A model generated the notes under the pieces. That model saw nothing but the letters and a program-made list of their open reading frames with translations. It was not told the DNA's origin and did no database searches. A stretch of 64,000 nucleotides of DNA from Trileptium ribeirensis (Eukaryota > Nematoda > Enoplea > Enoplida > Thoracostomopsidae). The first letter of the stretch is position 1. Every line of letters starts with the position of its first letter. Both the position numbers and the translations under genes were made by a program. Below are positions 12,130 to 25,000 of this stretch, piece after piece. The stretch covers positions 34,483-98,482 of the forward strand of contig JASANE010005173.1 of assembly GCA_030248225.1 (NCBI GenBank), in the 5' to 3' direction.

Positions 12130-12300
12130 GTAGGGGTTACCGCCTTCTGAGTTTCTGCCCCCACCTTGATGGGTAACCAATCCTCCTGGAGGCGCGGAAC
12201 CCATAGGTGCTTTTCAGGGGGGCGCAGTAGCCGCACTCCGCACACCCTTCCACCGATGACCCCCGACCCACCCCCCTTGGCACCTCGGCCCATGTATGAT
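12130..12300. other. GC-rich block of unknown nature
   Basis: A block of about 170 bp, far richer in G and C than its flanks, with C and G runs. A - strand frame of 72 codons crosses it, but the mirror at 60,575-60,755 has indels that break that frame, so coding is doubtful. Function not recognised. Confidence 0.35.
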
Positions 12301-12910
12301 TTAGTTGTCGATTTCGGTTATGGGCTATAGCTGTACCTCATTTGTAAAAACTTGAGTTAAATTAGTCCAAGCGTTCCGAATTTGCTTAAAACTAGCAAAA
12401 TTTTGTACTAACTCGCTAAATATACTCGATAAAATTTGTGCCTGGGTCAAATCAGTAGAACATCTAAACAGTCTTAATCTTACACAATGTTCACATTTTG
12501 ATCGTAACTACAAAATTACAAACGATAGAAGCGAAATTAGGGGTAATGTGCTATCCTCAAACAGTATACCTCCGTTACCACCGACTTTAAGACAGCATGT
12601 GGATAAGTCTGACTTTAAGTTGAGGAACCAGTCGTGGGCTCCCATCCATTATGCAAAGAATTAATAGTTGGGTATTACCCAATCGAAGAATTATATAATG
12701 CTAGGCAAAAATAATTCAATTAAATAAAACCATGAGCCAGAAATAGAAGACGCAACTATCATGAACATTTGGCTTAACAAATAACAATTTATATAATAAC
12801 CATATTCATATTTTATGTATATACATTTACACACGAAGTACAATGAAAATAAATAAGCTCATATGATTTTGGACTGATACGATGAAGGTTGACAAGTATC
12901 GAATCCAAAT

Positions 12911-13350
12911 TAACCCTGAGGAGAGGAAGTTTAAACGGAGTAAAGCAGGCACCGAGCTGTTCTCAGTATATATATATACTTCGTTTAAGACTCAGCCTTA
13001 AGGCTTTGATCCTTACACCACTTCGGTTGTATCTAATCACACGGCCAGCACCAAAGGTGAAGTCGGAAGAACATGGGCCTCATATGGCTCACCAATACCA
13101 AAAGTACACCCCTGCGAGATATATTCTACTGAAAAATTAACCCTGAATGGAGGTTTAAACGGAGTAAAGCAGGCACAGAGCTGTTCTCAGTATACATACT
13201 TCGTTTAAGACTCAGCCTTAAGGCTTTGATCCTTATACCACTTCGGTTGTATCTAATCACACGGCCAGCACCAAAGGTGAAGCTGGAAGAACCAGGGCCT
13301 CCAATGGCTCACCAATGCCAAATGTATGCCCTGCGAGATATACACTAGTA
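12911..13350. repeat. Two tandem copies of a 226-bp repeat
   Basis: The block aaattaaccctga...gtttaaacggagtaaagcagg...cttcgtttaagactcagcc...cacacggccagcacc occurs twice, at about 12,911 and 13,136. The mirror is 59,500-59,945. The first copy has an expanded (TA)n tract. Confidence 0.8.
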
Positions 13351-14215
13351 AAATCATTGTTTTTGCCAGATATATTGCAATCGTGTGATGGTTCTTTTGT
13401 TCATATTCCAACTCCCATGCCAGACTAAATGTCGCCGGTCCTGAAGACTAAGTTGGGATGCAGTAGGTACTATAACCCACCATACCTTTTTCAAATCATA
13501 TAACGCAGCGCTCCTCAGTGTTTATTTGGGCTGATATAGAGATAATAAGTTGAGTTATATAGCATGATTTAAATTTTTTTAAAAAATAATTTAACAATAG
13601 AAGTAACGTACGCATTGATGTTCTGATCCGTTATACTGGTAAAGTTGAATAATCGCTCTAAGTTTGATTTGGGTGCAATTTTACATTTCATGCAGTCAGG
13701 TATTTATAATAGGCACAATGCAAGCATTGATAGTCCGTAATCCACAGCTATAGGGGATCCTTTCTTGAAAATGCAACCCACGTTCCTATAATTTACAAAA
13801 ACATAAATGTAATAAGTCATGATCAAAGAAGTTGGAGTAGTATTGTGCCATCAATCAATTCACTGATACAGATTTTAGCGACCATGGCAGAGTCACGTCC
13901 GAAAAGCCATCATAATTACATCGGAATGCTTATTCCAAATGACAAATTGTGACGTCATCCTCAACATTTTGCAAAATGAGAACCATGTTAAACAGCAACG
14001 CATTGTCCAGCGCTTAATGACCGTAATCATCGATTATCGATGGATTGCAGTGGATTTGATCTCAAGTTGTCAGCAATAGATTCAGCCCGGTTTGACTGGA
14101 TTCAGCTGTGGAAACCAAGTTATAAACCGCATGTAGCTAGGTGCATACACGCAATGCAATTGATCTTTAAGCAGTCGATGCTTGATTTTGGATGGGTCCG
14201 AAAGGATATTCTAAC
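13350..14215 (-). other. TFAP4 3' flank, candidate 3' UTR
   Basis: Downstream of the TFAP4 stop on the - strand. An AATAAA on that strand (tttatt at 13,521-13,526) lies about 690 nt past the stop and is mirrored at 59,328-59,333. Nothing else is recognised. Confidence 0.35.
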
Positions 14216-16047
14216 CTAAGACTTTACCGCGGAGTTAGTCACAACTGGATCATCACTTAGACACGAGGCCGGTTTACAAATTGCAATAGCACTTGTAACT
14301 TGGCTAAGTTTACTAGTCATCGAAGGGTTGTTCAAAGCTGACGAAGCAATTTGTGCCAGCGGGGGGGTGGCTGTTGTTGGCTGGTTTGTTGAAGAACGTA
14401 ATCGTCGTGACGACGGCGTTAGGAGATTGAGATTGACATTTTTGACGGCAACTGTGGAGACGTTGCTGTCACCGCTTACCGTAGTACTAGCAGCAGAAGT
14501 AAGATTCAATTTCGTTCCACGAATTGTCAATGCATTGTCTCGATGACAACTCAGAAGCATTTCATTGGTGTTGCCGCCGCCACAGACAGCTCTATCTTGC
14601 GAAGCAAGTCCTGCTGCAGCCGCGGTCATAGCCATCGACGGTAAACCATTACAATTATTATTGTTTGTGGTGTTGCCTTCACGACGCCCCGACCCTACAA
14701 CAGGAGCTGATTGTTGCTGTGTATCGATAAATAAGTCGCCACCTTCCAAATGTCGAATTGCTTCAAACGATCGCTTCCAAGTTTTGTCGGCTACCGCTAC
14801 TGCCGTACGCCGGAGGAGTCGATGTTCCGCGATGTAATTGTAATAATTGTTTGTGATTATAGTTGCTGCTGTTGCTTCCGCTGCGGTTCATCGCTGTTGT
14901 AATTTTGTCGCCAGTACCACAATTGTTCCGAACTTTGTTGTCTTTGTTGCTGTTGTTGTTGATTATGCGATTGGACATCATTTCGATACGCAGCGAGTCG
15001 GCTCCATTGAATCCAGTTGACGAACACGATGATGATGCTGATGGATCGGGTGTTGGTAAACTGAATCGTCGAGAGCTAACATGTTGCGGAGGTAAACCAT
15101 GTCGACTAGTTGACTCGAACGATGTTCCACCACCGCTACCTGGCGATGACCAATCATAGTTGGATGACATTGCTGTCTTCAACGCGGAATCCATCATATT
15201 GTGTTGCATCGTCCTGCTTCCACCTACTCCTGCTCCGGGAAGATCTAAACTTAATTGGAGAGCCGCCGCACTTGTTCCGCTTTGATTATTTTGCACTTTA
15301 TTCCTATAGTGATAAAGGTTTTCCCTGAGTCTCGTTGTTCTGCTGTTGATTATGCTTTGAGACTAGCGGTCCTGCAGCAGTGTTGTTGTTGCCTGAAATC
15401 GAAAACGATGTTGCCATGCTGGTCGGACCTACTGTCGGAGATGTGAGCAGCGATTTATAATTATTACCATTATTATTATTATTACTATACTGATGTTGCG
15501 GTACCAATATCCCGTTAGCGTTCGGAGAGATAAAGCCTCCAGACATGAGCGCCTGTCCACCTGCTCCGTTTACCGGCAAGCCACATTGTGGCGACTCGGA
15601 AGGCGGAGAAGGAATGAAATTTGGCGCCGTTGTCAGCTGGAGTAATCCGTTAGCCGGCGTCACGGCTCCATGGTAGCCCGTCGTCGGCGATGTCAGTCGA
15701 TGATTAGCGGTTGGAAGATGATGATGGTGCCCGGGGCGAATATTATGATGATAGCCACCACTCACCCCTCCACCGATCGGTGACGGCTTGATGGGCGTCG
15801 GTTTCGCAAGGCCCGCTCTCGATATCGGCGGCGATGTCATATACGACGACGAATTATGGCTGTTGTTGGTTGGTGTCGCGGCAAACGATGAACGAATATT
15901 GGACGTTGCGTTGTTTGCCAGACCAGCAGCTGCAATTGCTGCAGCCTTATTAACAGCAGCTAATCCATACGTGTCGAGAAGACTGGCGTATGTTGCTGCT
16001 GCGGCTGCAGCTGCAGCAGCAGCCGACGACGACGACGGACCTGGGTT
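14216..16047 (-). CDS. TFAP4: TFAP4 terminal exon d, left copy, two frameshifts
   Basis: Acceptor tatatttcag. It opens with NPGPSSSS, an Ala run and TYASLLDTYGLAAVNKAAA. An extra base near 15,327 and another near 14,766 split it into three frames. The second falls inside the SRQNLEAIV/EAIRHLEGG motif. The end is VVTNSAVKS then TAG at 14,216-14,218. Length 1,832 bp is two more than a multiple of three, consistent with two single-base insertions in a 1,830-bp exon. Confidence 0.82.
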
Positions 16048-19000
16048 CTGAAATATATAAAAACAAAACTAGATGCTTCGCTACGGCGGTTGATTTATTT
16101 ACGGCGGTGAAGCGTCATTTGGTCGTGCGACAGTTAGGCAGCCGTAACATTTGGGTGCGCTACAATTTGGACGTCCGCAACACTTTGACGTGCGCCAGTT
16201 GGACATCCATGACACTTGGGCGCGCTGCAGTTGCAGTTAAATAACGTAGTTAGCTACAGTTGAATAGTAAAGCCATAGATAGGTGTCTTTCCTAAAATTC
16301 CTCAGACCAAAATTGGTGAATTTTGAAGATAGCAGCTGAAATTTTGGTACCATTCAACTCAGCTCCGCGAGAGGGTTATGAAACTAGATTTCGGCGATAT
16401 TTATGACATTTTTCGATTTGTTTGGTATCTAAAAATGGTTCCCAAAATCTTCGCAAAATTTTTTTTCTCATTTTAGATGTCATTCGAACTATATTGACGA
16501 GCTGCATCGGATGGTGGTAAAATCAAGTCAATCAGTTCATGGGTTAAGAAATTATTTCCATTTATGTGAAATCCTACGGCTACGCCAAAGCCGTACCAAA
16601 AAATATGAAAAAAATTGTCATAAATATTGCAGAAATAGATTCTTCTGAACCGCCTCGTCGAGCTGAGTCGAATGGTGCCAAAATTTTCAAAATTTATCAA
16701 TTTCGGACTGGAGAGAGATTCTAGGAAAGACCCACCAACAGTACGTTATATGAGACCCAATTTTAAATCACCCACAATTCCCTAAGTATTATCGAACAAT
16801 TATTGCATTATAATATCGGTCACAAGACAAGATATTATAACGTTTGTTCACCATTTTACTCACTGCGCAAAAGTCACGAAATTTCAGACGAATGATAACT
16901 AATACACTTTGTAAGTACCTAGGGATTGAACTCCGGAGATGAAAATTTATCTCAAACCGATACACCAAAATTTTTTCGCTCAAAATTTTATCACTGCCAA
17001 AACTAACGGTACCAAAATCTTAGCTTGTTTTATTAAAAAAATTTAAATCAAGCCCTATTGTTATTTAAAAGTTTATGCAGCATTTTTGAACGGTTCCTGA
17101 ATAAAAAAACTAGATTTAAAAATTAGCCTTAATTAATAGCATAACTTGTTAATATAGTCAAGGGCTCAAACACAAAAAGCCTGAGGGTGGAGGGGTACGG
17201 GCGAATACAAACTTCGCAGGTTGGACCCTAAAGTTCAAGATGAAACCTTGGAAGAACAGGGTGGCGCCCACTACATTATATACGTTGCGAGATGACGCGG
17301 CTTATTTTTGTCGCATTTGTCCCGCCACTTTTAAAAGGTGGACAAATTTCCCAGTTTCGCCCTATACCCCCTCCCCCGTCTCCCCTAGCTATAGTCCCGT
17401 TCCTCAACTTTTGTTCTGTGAGACTAAATTTGTTCTATCCTCCCAATTTTTATTCCAAAATTCGAACAAACAATTTTGCTCGAAAATTTGGAATAAAAGT
17501 TGGGTGGACACCACCACCGAGGGTTGAGGGTTCATAAAAACAAAAAGTTGGAAACGCAGAACAAAAGTTGCGCGGGGAAAAAAACGAAAGTTAGGGACAG
17601 ACCATGACAGGACGAAACTGGAAAACTTGTCACTCCTTTAAAAGTGGGACAAATGACAAAATGGCCACATTCAGCGCATGGGTATTGTGTAGTGTGATGG
17701 AGTGTCACACTCACGTCACATTACACAATTAGATTAGATTACACATTAGATTACATTACACATTAAAGGTTCATGGGTTCATAATGAACCTCTAATGATA
17801 CGGTCATGCTTATGAAGGTTATCAATAGTTTATATATGCCTGACCAACTTGTCTTATTTGAGAGGGACAACTTGTACAGCTGTTCCCAGATAAATTTGTT
17901 TGGGGGACCCGTGTTCCCTAACCCATCCCCGGTGATTGTGGGCCTGGATATAGCTTTGGAGACTAGGCTTTGAATGCTTACTTTCATATATATATATACC
18001 TAAGGAAATATAATGGGATAGAATTAATTAGGTACATCTTTAATAAATTAGGTAAATTCTCAAATTGATCATTATTGATAGAGCAAAAAATGTGAACTTT
18101 GAAGCGTGTAGTACTAAAAATGACATTGGAAAAATATTTGTACGCGGAATCATTTTAAATGTGGCTTAAAAATAAATATCCGAAGCGGAGTCTATCAATC
18201 AATCTAATGGTGGCTGAGTGTAGAGGGAAAATTTTTTTCACCCTGCTGCGTACAAAAATCTCAATTTCAACAGCATAATTGGTCAATGTAGCTTTGATGA
18301 GCGGAGGTCAAATATATGCTATGCCGTTCTTGATATACTAAACCTAATCACTTAGCCTAAACCAAGGTCTCACTATGAGCCATGTACTGGCCTAGCGGCC
18401 CAATATGAGTTGTATATTGCCAAAGCCCAGCCTCGAAGCCCCCGCTCTAGGCTGTTCATTGTTCTAACGATATACCGTCCGGTCCATAAAGGTAACATGG
18501 GCAGCTTAATTAATATAGCACCTCTGCCACAACAGAGCAATAAGTTGAAAAAATTGGGTTGCGCAAATCTTACATGTGCTACTCGGGACACCCACTAGCG
18601 GTCCCAAGTTGTTTCGCCTGATGATGTTGTGTGTGATGTCAGGGTGGCTTCGCCACAAATTGCCGGTTGAAGCACTTTTGCTTGGGTGAATGGTATCCTC
18701 AAGGTTCATCCGGGACGACCTTCTCCTGGCTCAAAGCGAATACGCAACTTCCATCAGCTCACGCTTCATTCTCTGTAACAATCGACTGTTCGAAACGTAT
18801 ATATGTATAGGAGACGGACAATTCGGTTGTCCTCGGGCACCTGTTCTCGGAGGATAGTTGTCCTGGACAACTGTTCTCCAGGACAATTCGTCCTCAGGAC
18901 AATTCGTCCTCAGGACAATTCGTCCTCAGGACAATTCGTCCTCAGGACAATTCGTCCTCAGGACAATTCGTCCTCAGGACAATTCGTCCTCAGGACAATT

Positions 19001-22000
19001 CGTCCTCAGGACAATTCGTCCTCAGGACAATACGTTGCGCCTACACGGACAACTCGTATCTCTAGGACAATTCGTCCCTAGGACAACTCGTCTCTAGGAC
19101 AATTCGTTACCCTAAGACAATTCGTCCCTCGAACAATTCGTCCCCAGGACATTCGTCATCCCAGGATAATTCGTCCATGGGCAATTGGTCCCCGGAGAAC
19201 TGGTCCCTGGACAATCCAGTTACTCAAGAAAGTCAACTTTGATCCAAAGGCGACGACCATCAAATACTGCAAGATACGGACGCGATCGGCGCCGTGGGCG
19301 GTATTATTTCCCGATAAAATCATCAACGATGATTTTTATTACCCGTATCTGCACGACCCCCGAATCGTTACCTCGGACCTTTACCGCCAAAAATCGCTTC
19401 CGTTACAAAAAAATTTCACAAAAGCTCATCAAATATGCAGAGAACGACAAGGCGACAAGATCTGATTATGTACCTGGCATGGAAATTACCGTGACGGCGC
19501 GACACTTAAAGTACTTTCCAACCTTTCTTATGTAGATCGTCAAAAAGGGTGCTGAACCGGCCGATGTGAATGACAAACATCACAGTCCCGGTGTGAGAAA
19601 AGGAAACGCTACGTCAGCGCTTGCAAAACATATCGCCCAATTTTCGCTCTTCCTCTGCCACGCACAAAGCGAGGATCTTTTCTGCGACGACTTGTACGAC
19701 GCCAGCCTCAGATCAGTCTTCGAAATCGGCACAAAGCAATGTGGATTTGTCAAGAGGCCAGGTTCATTCCGCTTGTTTGGTAATTGAACGAGATCACGAG
19801 AAGGAACATAAAAACTGGTGATCTTATGTTGACTTGGAAAAGCCCTAGGTCGCGTGCCACATGACCTCATGATTTAGCAGAATACAGTGCACTGAGGCGA
19901 ATTGCCCGGGAAAGTGTTGTGTGTGGACGAGTTGACCGGAGACGAATTGTCTGGAATGAATTGTCTGGAAACAAACTGTCCAGGAATGAATTGTCCGGAG
20001 GCGAGTTGTCCGGGAACGATATGTTTATCTATCCAAAATTCTGCTAACGTTTCCACTGACCGTGAATAGCACAGGAGTCCCAACTTTTGAAAAAAGTTAT
20101 CCACCACTTGTCCAAATTTTTTCCATCAAAATGTTATACTTCTTAAAACGAAGGCAGTAACAGTTATATTCTGGAATATAGTTGGATTTTTAATGCACTC
20201 AATTCCGGGATACCCACACCATTTTTTTTGTTTTAAACCCTACAGGAAGACGTAGGGTGGGCATCCGGCCTGAGGCTGATATATCCTTTGTTAGCAACAG
20301 TTAGGCAATTTTGTTTCCATTTGAACCCCGAAGGCCCAAATTTTAGTCTCCGCCTTAACACTTAATCACTGTTCTCATTGGAATCATAGCTTTGTATAAA
20401 TATAGAAATGAAATTTTAACATTCGCCCTATTAAAGTATATGCTATGTTTACGAGATAACTATTTGATTCTAATCACAATCTTTTTTCTTCTATCTTTAT
20501 AGTTTAGTCCAGTTCTTAGGGTGGTTGGGGATTGGCCGGCCCAGGCACTTCTGTGTAGTAGATGCTAATTCAAAACGTTCCAGTTACTAGTCAAGAGTCG
20601 ACTACTTTGTTTACGAGATAACTATTTGATTCTAATCACAATCTTTTTTCTTTTTATCTTTATAGTTTAGTCCAGTTCTTAGGGTGGTTGGGGATTGACC
20701 GGCCCAGGCACTTCTGTGTAGTAGATGCTGATTTGTTAAAGTTCCTATTACTGACTACCAAAATTCCACCACTCTTGTTTACGAGATAACTATTTGATTC
20801 TAATCACAATCTTTTTTCTTCTATCTTTATAGTTTAGTCCAGTTCTTAGGGGTGGTTGGGGATTGACCGGCCCAGGCACTTCTGTGTAGATGCTGATTTG
20901 TGAAACGTTCCAATTACTGACTACCAAGAGTCGACTCTTGTTTACTAGATAACTATTTGATTCTAATCACAATTCTTTTTTCTTCTATCTTTATAGTTTA
21001 GTCCAGTTCTTAAGGGTGGTTGGGGATTGACCGGCCCAGGCACTTCTGTGTAGATGCTGATTTGTGAAACGTTCCAATTACTGACTACCAAGAGTCGACG
21101 ACTCTTGTTTAAGAGATAACTATTTGATTCTAATCACAATCTTTTTTCTTCTATCTTTATAGTTTAGTCCAGTTCTTAGGGTGGTTGGGGATTGACCTTC
21201 CCAGGCACTTCTGTGTAGTAGATGCTGATTTGTGAATCGGTCCATTTACTGACTACCAAGAGTCGACGACTCTTGTTTACGAGATAACTATTTGATTATA
21301 TTCACAATCTTTTTTCTTCTATCTTTATAGTTTAGTCCAGTTCTTAGGGTGGTTGGGGATTGACCGGCCCAGGCACTTCTGTGTAGTAGATGCTGATTTG
21401 TGAAAACGTTCCAATTACTGACTACCAAGAGTCGACGACTCTTGTTTACGAGATAACTATTTGATTCTAATCACAATCTTTTTTTCTTCTATCTTTATAG
21501 TTTAATTCAGTTCTTAGGGTGGTTGGGGATTGACCGGCCCAGGTACTTCTGTGTAGATGCTGATTTGTGGAAACGTTCCAATTACTGACGTACCAAGAGT
21601 CGACGACTCTTGTTGCGAGATAACTATTTGATTCTAATCACAATCTTTTTTCTTCTTCTTTTTTTTCGTTCTTGGGTGGTGGGGTGCGGCAGGCTTCTGT
21701 GTAGTGTGTTTGTGACGTTCATTCTGCTCAGGCGGTCTTGTTTCGTATTTTGTTCTATCTCTTTTTTCTTCTATCTTTATAGTTTAGTCCAGTTCTTAGG
21801 GTGGTTGGGGATTGACCGGCCCAGGCACTTCTGTGTAGTAGATGCTGATTTGTGAAACGTTCCAATTACTGACTACCAAGAGTCGACGACTCTTGTTTAC
21901 GAGATACCTATTTGTTCTAATCACAATCTTTTTTCTTCTATCTTTATAGTTTAGTCCAGTTCTTAGGGTGGTTGGGGATTGACCGGCCCAGGCACTTCTG

Positions 22001-25000
22001 TGTGTAGATGCCGGTCGCTTATTTTCTCACATCTTTTCTTCTATCTAAGTCCACACGAACCGGCCCGCCCTGTGAGTGTCTATTTGTGAAACGTTCCAAT
22101 TACTGACTACCAAGAGTCGACGACTCTTGTTTACGAGATAACTATTTGATTCTAATCACAATCTTTTTTTCTTCTATCTTTATAGTTTAGTCCAGTTCTT
22201 AGGGTGGTTGGGGATTGACCGGCCCAGGCACTTCTGTGTAGATGCTGATTTGTGAAACGTTCCAATTACTGACTACCAAGAGTCGACGACTCTTGTTAGG
22301 AGATAACTATTTGATTCTAATCACAATCTTTTTTCTTCTATCTTTATAGTTTAGTCCAGTTCTTAGGGTGGTTGGGGTTGACCGGCCCAGGCACTTCTTG
22401 TGTAGAGTGCTGATTTGTGAAACGTTCCAATTATGACTACCAAGAGTCGACGACTCTTGTTTACGAGATAACTATTTTAATTCTAATCACAATCTTTTTT
22501 CTTCTATCTTTATAGTTTAGTCCAGTTCTTAGGGTGGTTGGGGATTAACCGGCCCAGGCACTTCTGTAGTAGATGCTGATTTGTGAAACGTTCCAATTAC
22601 TGACCCTACCAAGAGTCGACGACTCTTGTTTACGAGATAACTATTTGATTCTAATCACAATCTTTTTTTCTTCTATCTTTATAGTTTAGTCCAGTTCTTA
22701 GGGGTGGTTGGGGATTGACCGGCCCAGGCACTTCTGTGTAGTAGATGCTGATTTGTGAAACGTTCCAATTACTGACTCCAAGAGTCGACGACTCTTGTTT
22801 ACGAGATAACTATTTGATTCTAATCACAATCTTTTTTCTTCTATCTTTATAGTTTAGTCCAGTTCTTAGGGTGGTTGGGGATTGACCGGCCCAGGCACTT
22901 CTGTGTAGTAGATGCTGATTTGTGAAACGTTCCAATTACTGACTACCAAGAGTCGACGACTCTTGTTTGCGAGATAACTATTTGATTCTAATCACAATCT
23001 TTTTTCTTCTATCTTTATAGTTTAGTCCAGTTCTTAGGGTGGTTGGGGATTGACCGGCCCAGGCACTTCTGTGTAGTAGATGCTGATTTGTGAAACGTTC
23101 CAATTACTGACTACCAAGAGTCGACGACTCTTGTTTACGAGATAACTATTTGATTCTAATCACAATCTTTTTTCTTCTATCTTTATAGTTTAGTCCAGTT
23201 CTTAGGGTGGTTGGGGATTGACCGGCCCAGGCACTTCTGTGTAGTAGATGCTGATTTGTGAAACGTTCCAATTACTGACTACCAAGAGTCGACGACTCTT
23301 GTTTACGAGATAACTATTTGATTCTAATCACAATCTTTTTTCTTCTATCTTTATAGTTTAGTCCAGTCTTAGGGTGGTTGGGGATTGACCGGCCCAGGCA
23401 CTTCTGTGTAGTAGATGCTGATTTGTGAAACGTTCCAATTACTGACTACCAAGAGTCGACGACTCTTGTTTGCGAGATAACTATTTGATTCTAATCACAA
23501 TCTTTTTTCTTCTATCTTTATAGTTTAGTCCAGTTCTTAGGGTGGTTGGGGATTGACCGGCCCAGGCACTTCTGTGTAGTAGATGCTGATTTGTGAAACG
23601 TTCCAATTACTGACTACCAAGAGTCGACGACTCTTGTTTACGAGATAACTATTTGATTCTAATCACAATCTTTTTTCTTCTATCTTTATAGTTTAGTCCA
23701 GTTCTTAGGGTGGTTGGGGATTGACCGGCCCAGGCACTTCTGTGTAGTAGATGCTGATTTGTGAAACGTTCCAATTACTGACTACCAAGAGTCGACGACT
23801 CTTGTTTACGAGATAACTATTTGATTCTAATCACAATCTTTTTTCTTCTATCTTTATAGTTTAGTCCAGTTCTTAGGGTGGTTGGGGATTGACCGGCCCA
23901 GGCACTTCTGTGTAGATGCTGATTTGTGAAACGTTCCAATTACTGACTACCAAGAGTCGACGACTCTTGTTTACGAGATAACTATTTGATTCTAATCACA
24001 ATCTTTTTTCTTCTATCTTTATAGTTTAGTCCAGTTCTTAGGGTGGTTGGGGATTGACCGGCCCAGGCACTTCTGTGTAGTAGATGCTGATTTGTGAAAC
24101 GTTCCAATTACTGACTACCAAGAGTCGACGACTCTTGTTTACGAGATAACTATTTGATTCTAATCACAATCTTTTTTCTTCTATCTTTATAGTTTAGTCC
24201 AGTTCTTAGGGTGGTTGGGGATTGACCGGCCCAGGCACTTCTGTGTAGTAGATGCTGATTTGTGAAACGTTCCAATTACTGACTACCAAGAGTCGACGAC
24301 TCTGCTGGATAATGCGACACAATTAAGTTTCTCTATATAAGTCATATCATCCATATCCAATTCAAATTTTTCTTACTTCACGACCGCCGTTTTCAGTTTT
24401 GCCACGCCCGCTTTCTTCCCCAGGCTTATGGCCCACATGGGATTGAATGACTACCCCAGCAATGTTATTGGACTCCCATATTCGGATCGTCAAGTTCATG
24501 GACCATCGACTTAGACCCAACATTATATACATTACCAAAACAGAGAGCGTTATTTAATTTTAAAACATGGGTGCCGATAGGGGGATAATGGGGTTACCCC
24601 TAAGGGTCGCTACGCCGCTCCCCCACCCCTCACCCCAAATATTTTGCTTCCCCCTCTCCTGCGCGCAGACGGCGCGCGAAGAAGTTTTAGCCAACTGGCC
24701 AAAATCCGGTGAAAATCAGGAAAACACAAGTTGAAAAATGGGGAAAATTGCAACCAAATTGGTAAAAAAGGACAAATTAGGAAAACATTTATCGTAAATT
24801 GGCAAAAATGGGGGAAATTTTTAATTTCCTTAAAATTGCAGACGTTAAACCCACCCCCGAGGCCTCACCTAGACTATGTACCCACTAAGCCAATGGGTCT
24901 TCGACACCTTTGCTTTAAATATATACAGCCAAAAATGAACAGTATTAATCAAGTCAGTCAATCAATCAATCAATCAATCAATCAATGTTAATCAAATCAA

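Noticed and set aside
12075..12293. 72-codon - strand ORF in GC-rich block
   Set aside because: Frame not kept in the right-arm copy; composition alone explains the lack of stops.
14328..16244. Long + strand ORFs opposite TFAP4 exon d
   Set aside because: Shadows of the low-complexity AP-4 coding exon on the other strand.
18803..19097. ORFs with a 16-residue repeat (RTIRPQDNSSSGQFVL)
   Set aside because: Translation of the 16-bp minisatellite; the right arm reads differently.
21610..21855. Hydrophobic 81-codon ORF suggesting a membrane protein
   Set aside because: Falls in scrambled 168-bp satellite units; the T-rich tract encodes Phe/Leu by chance.
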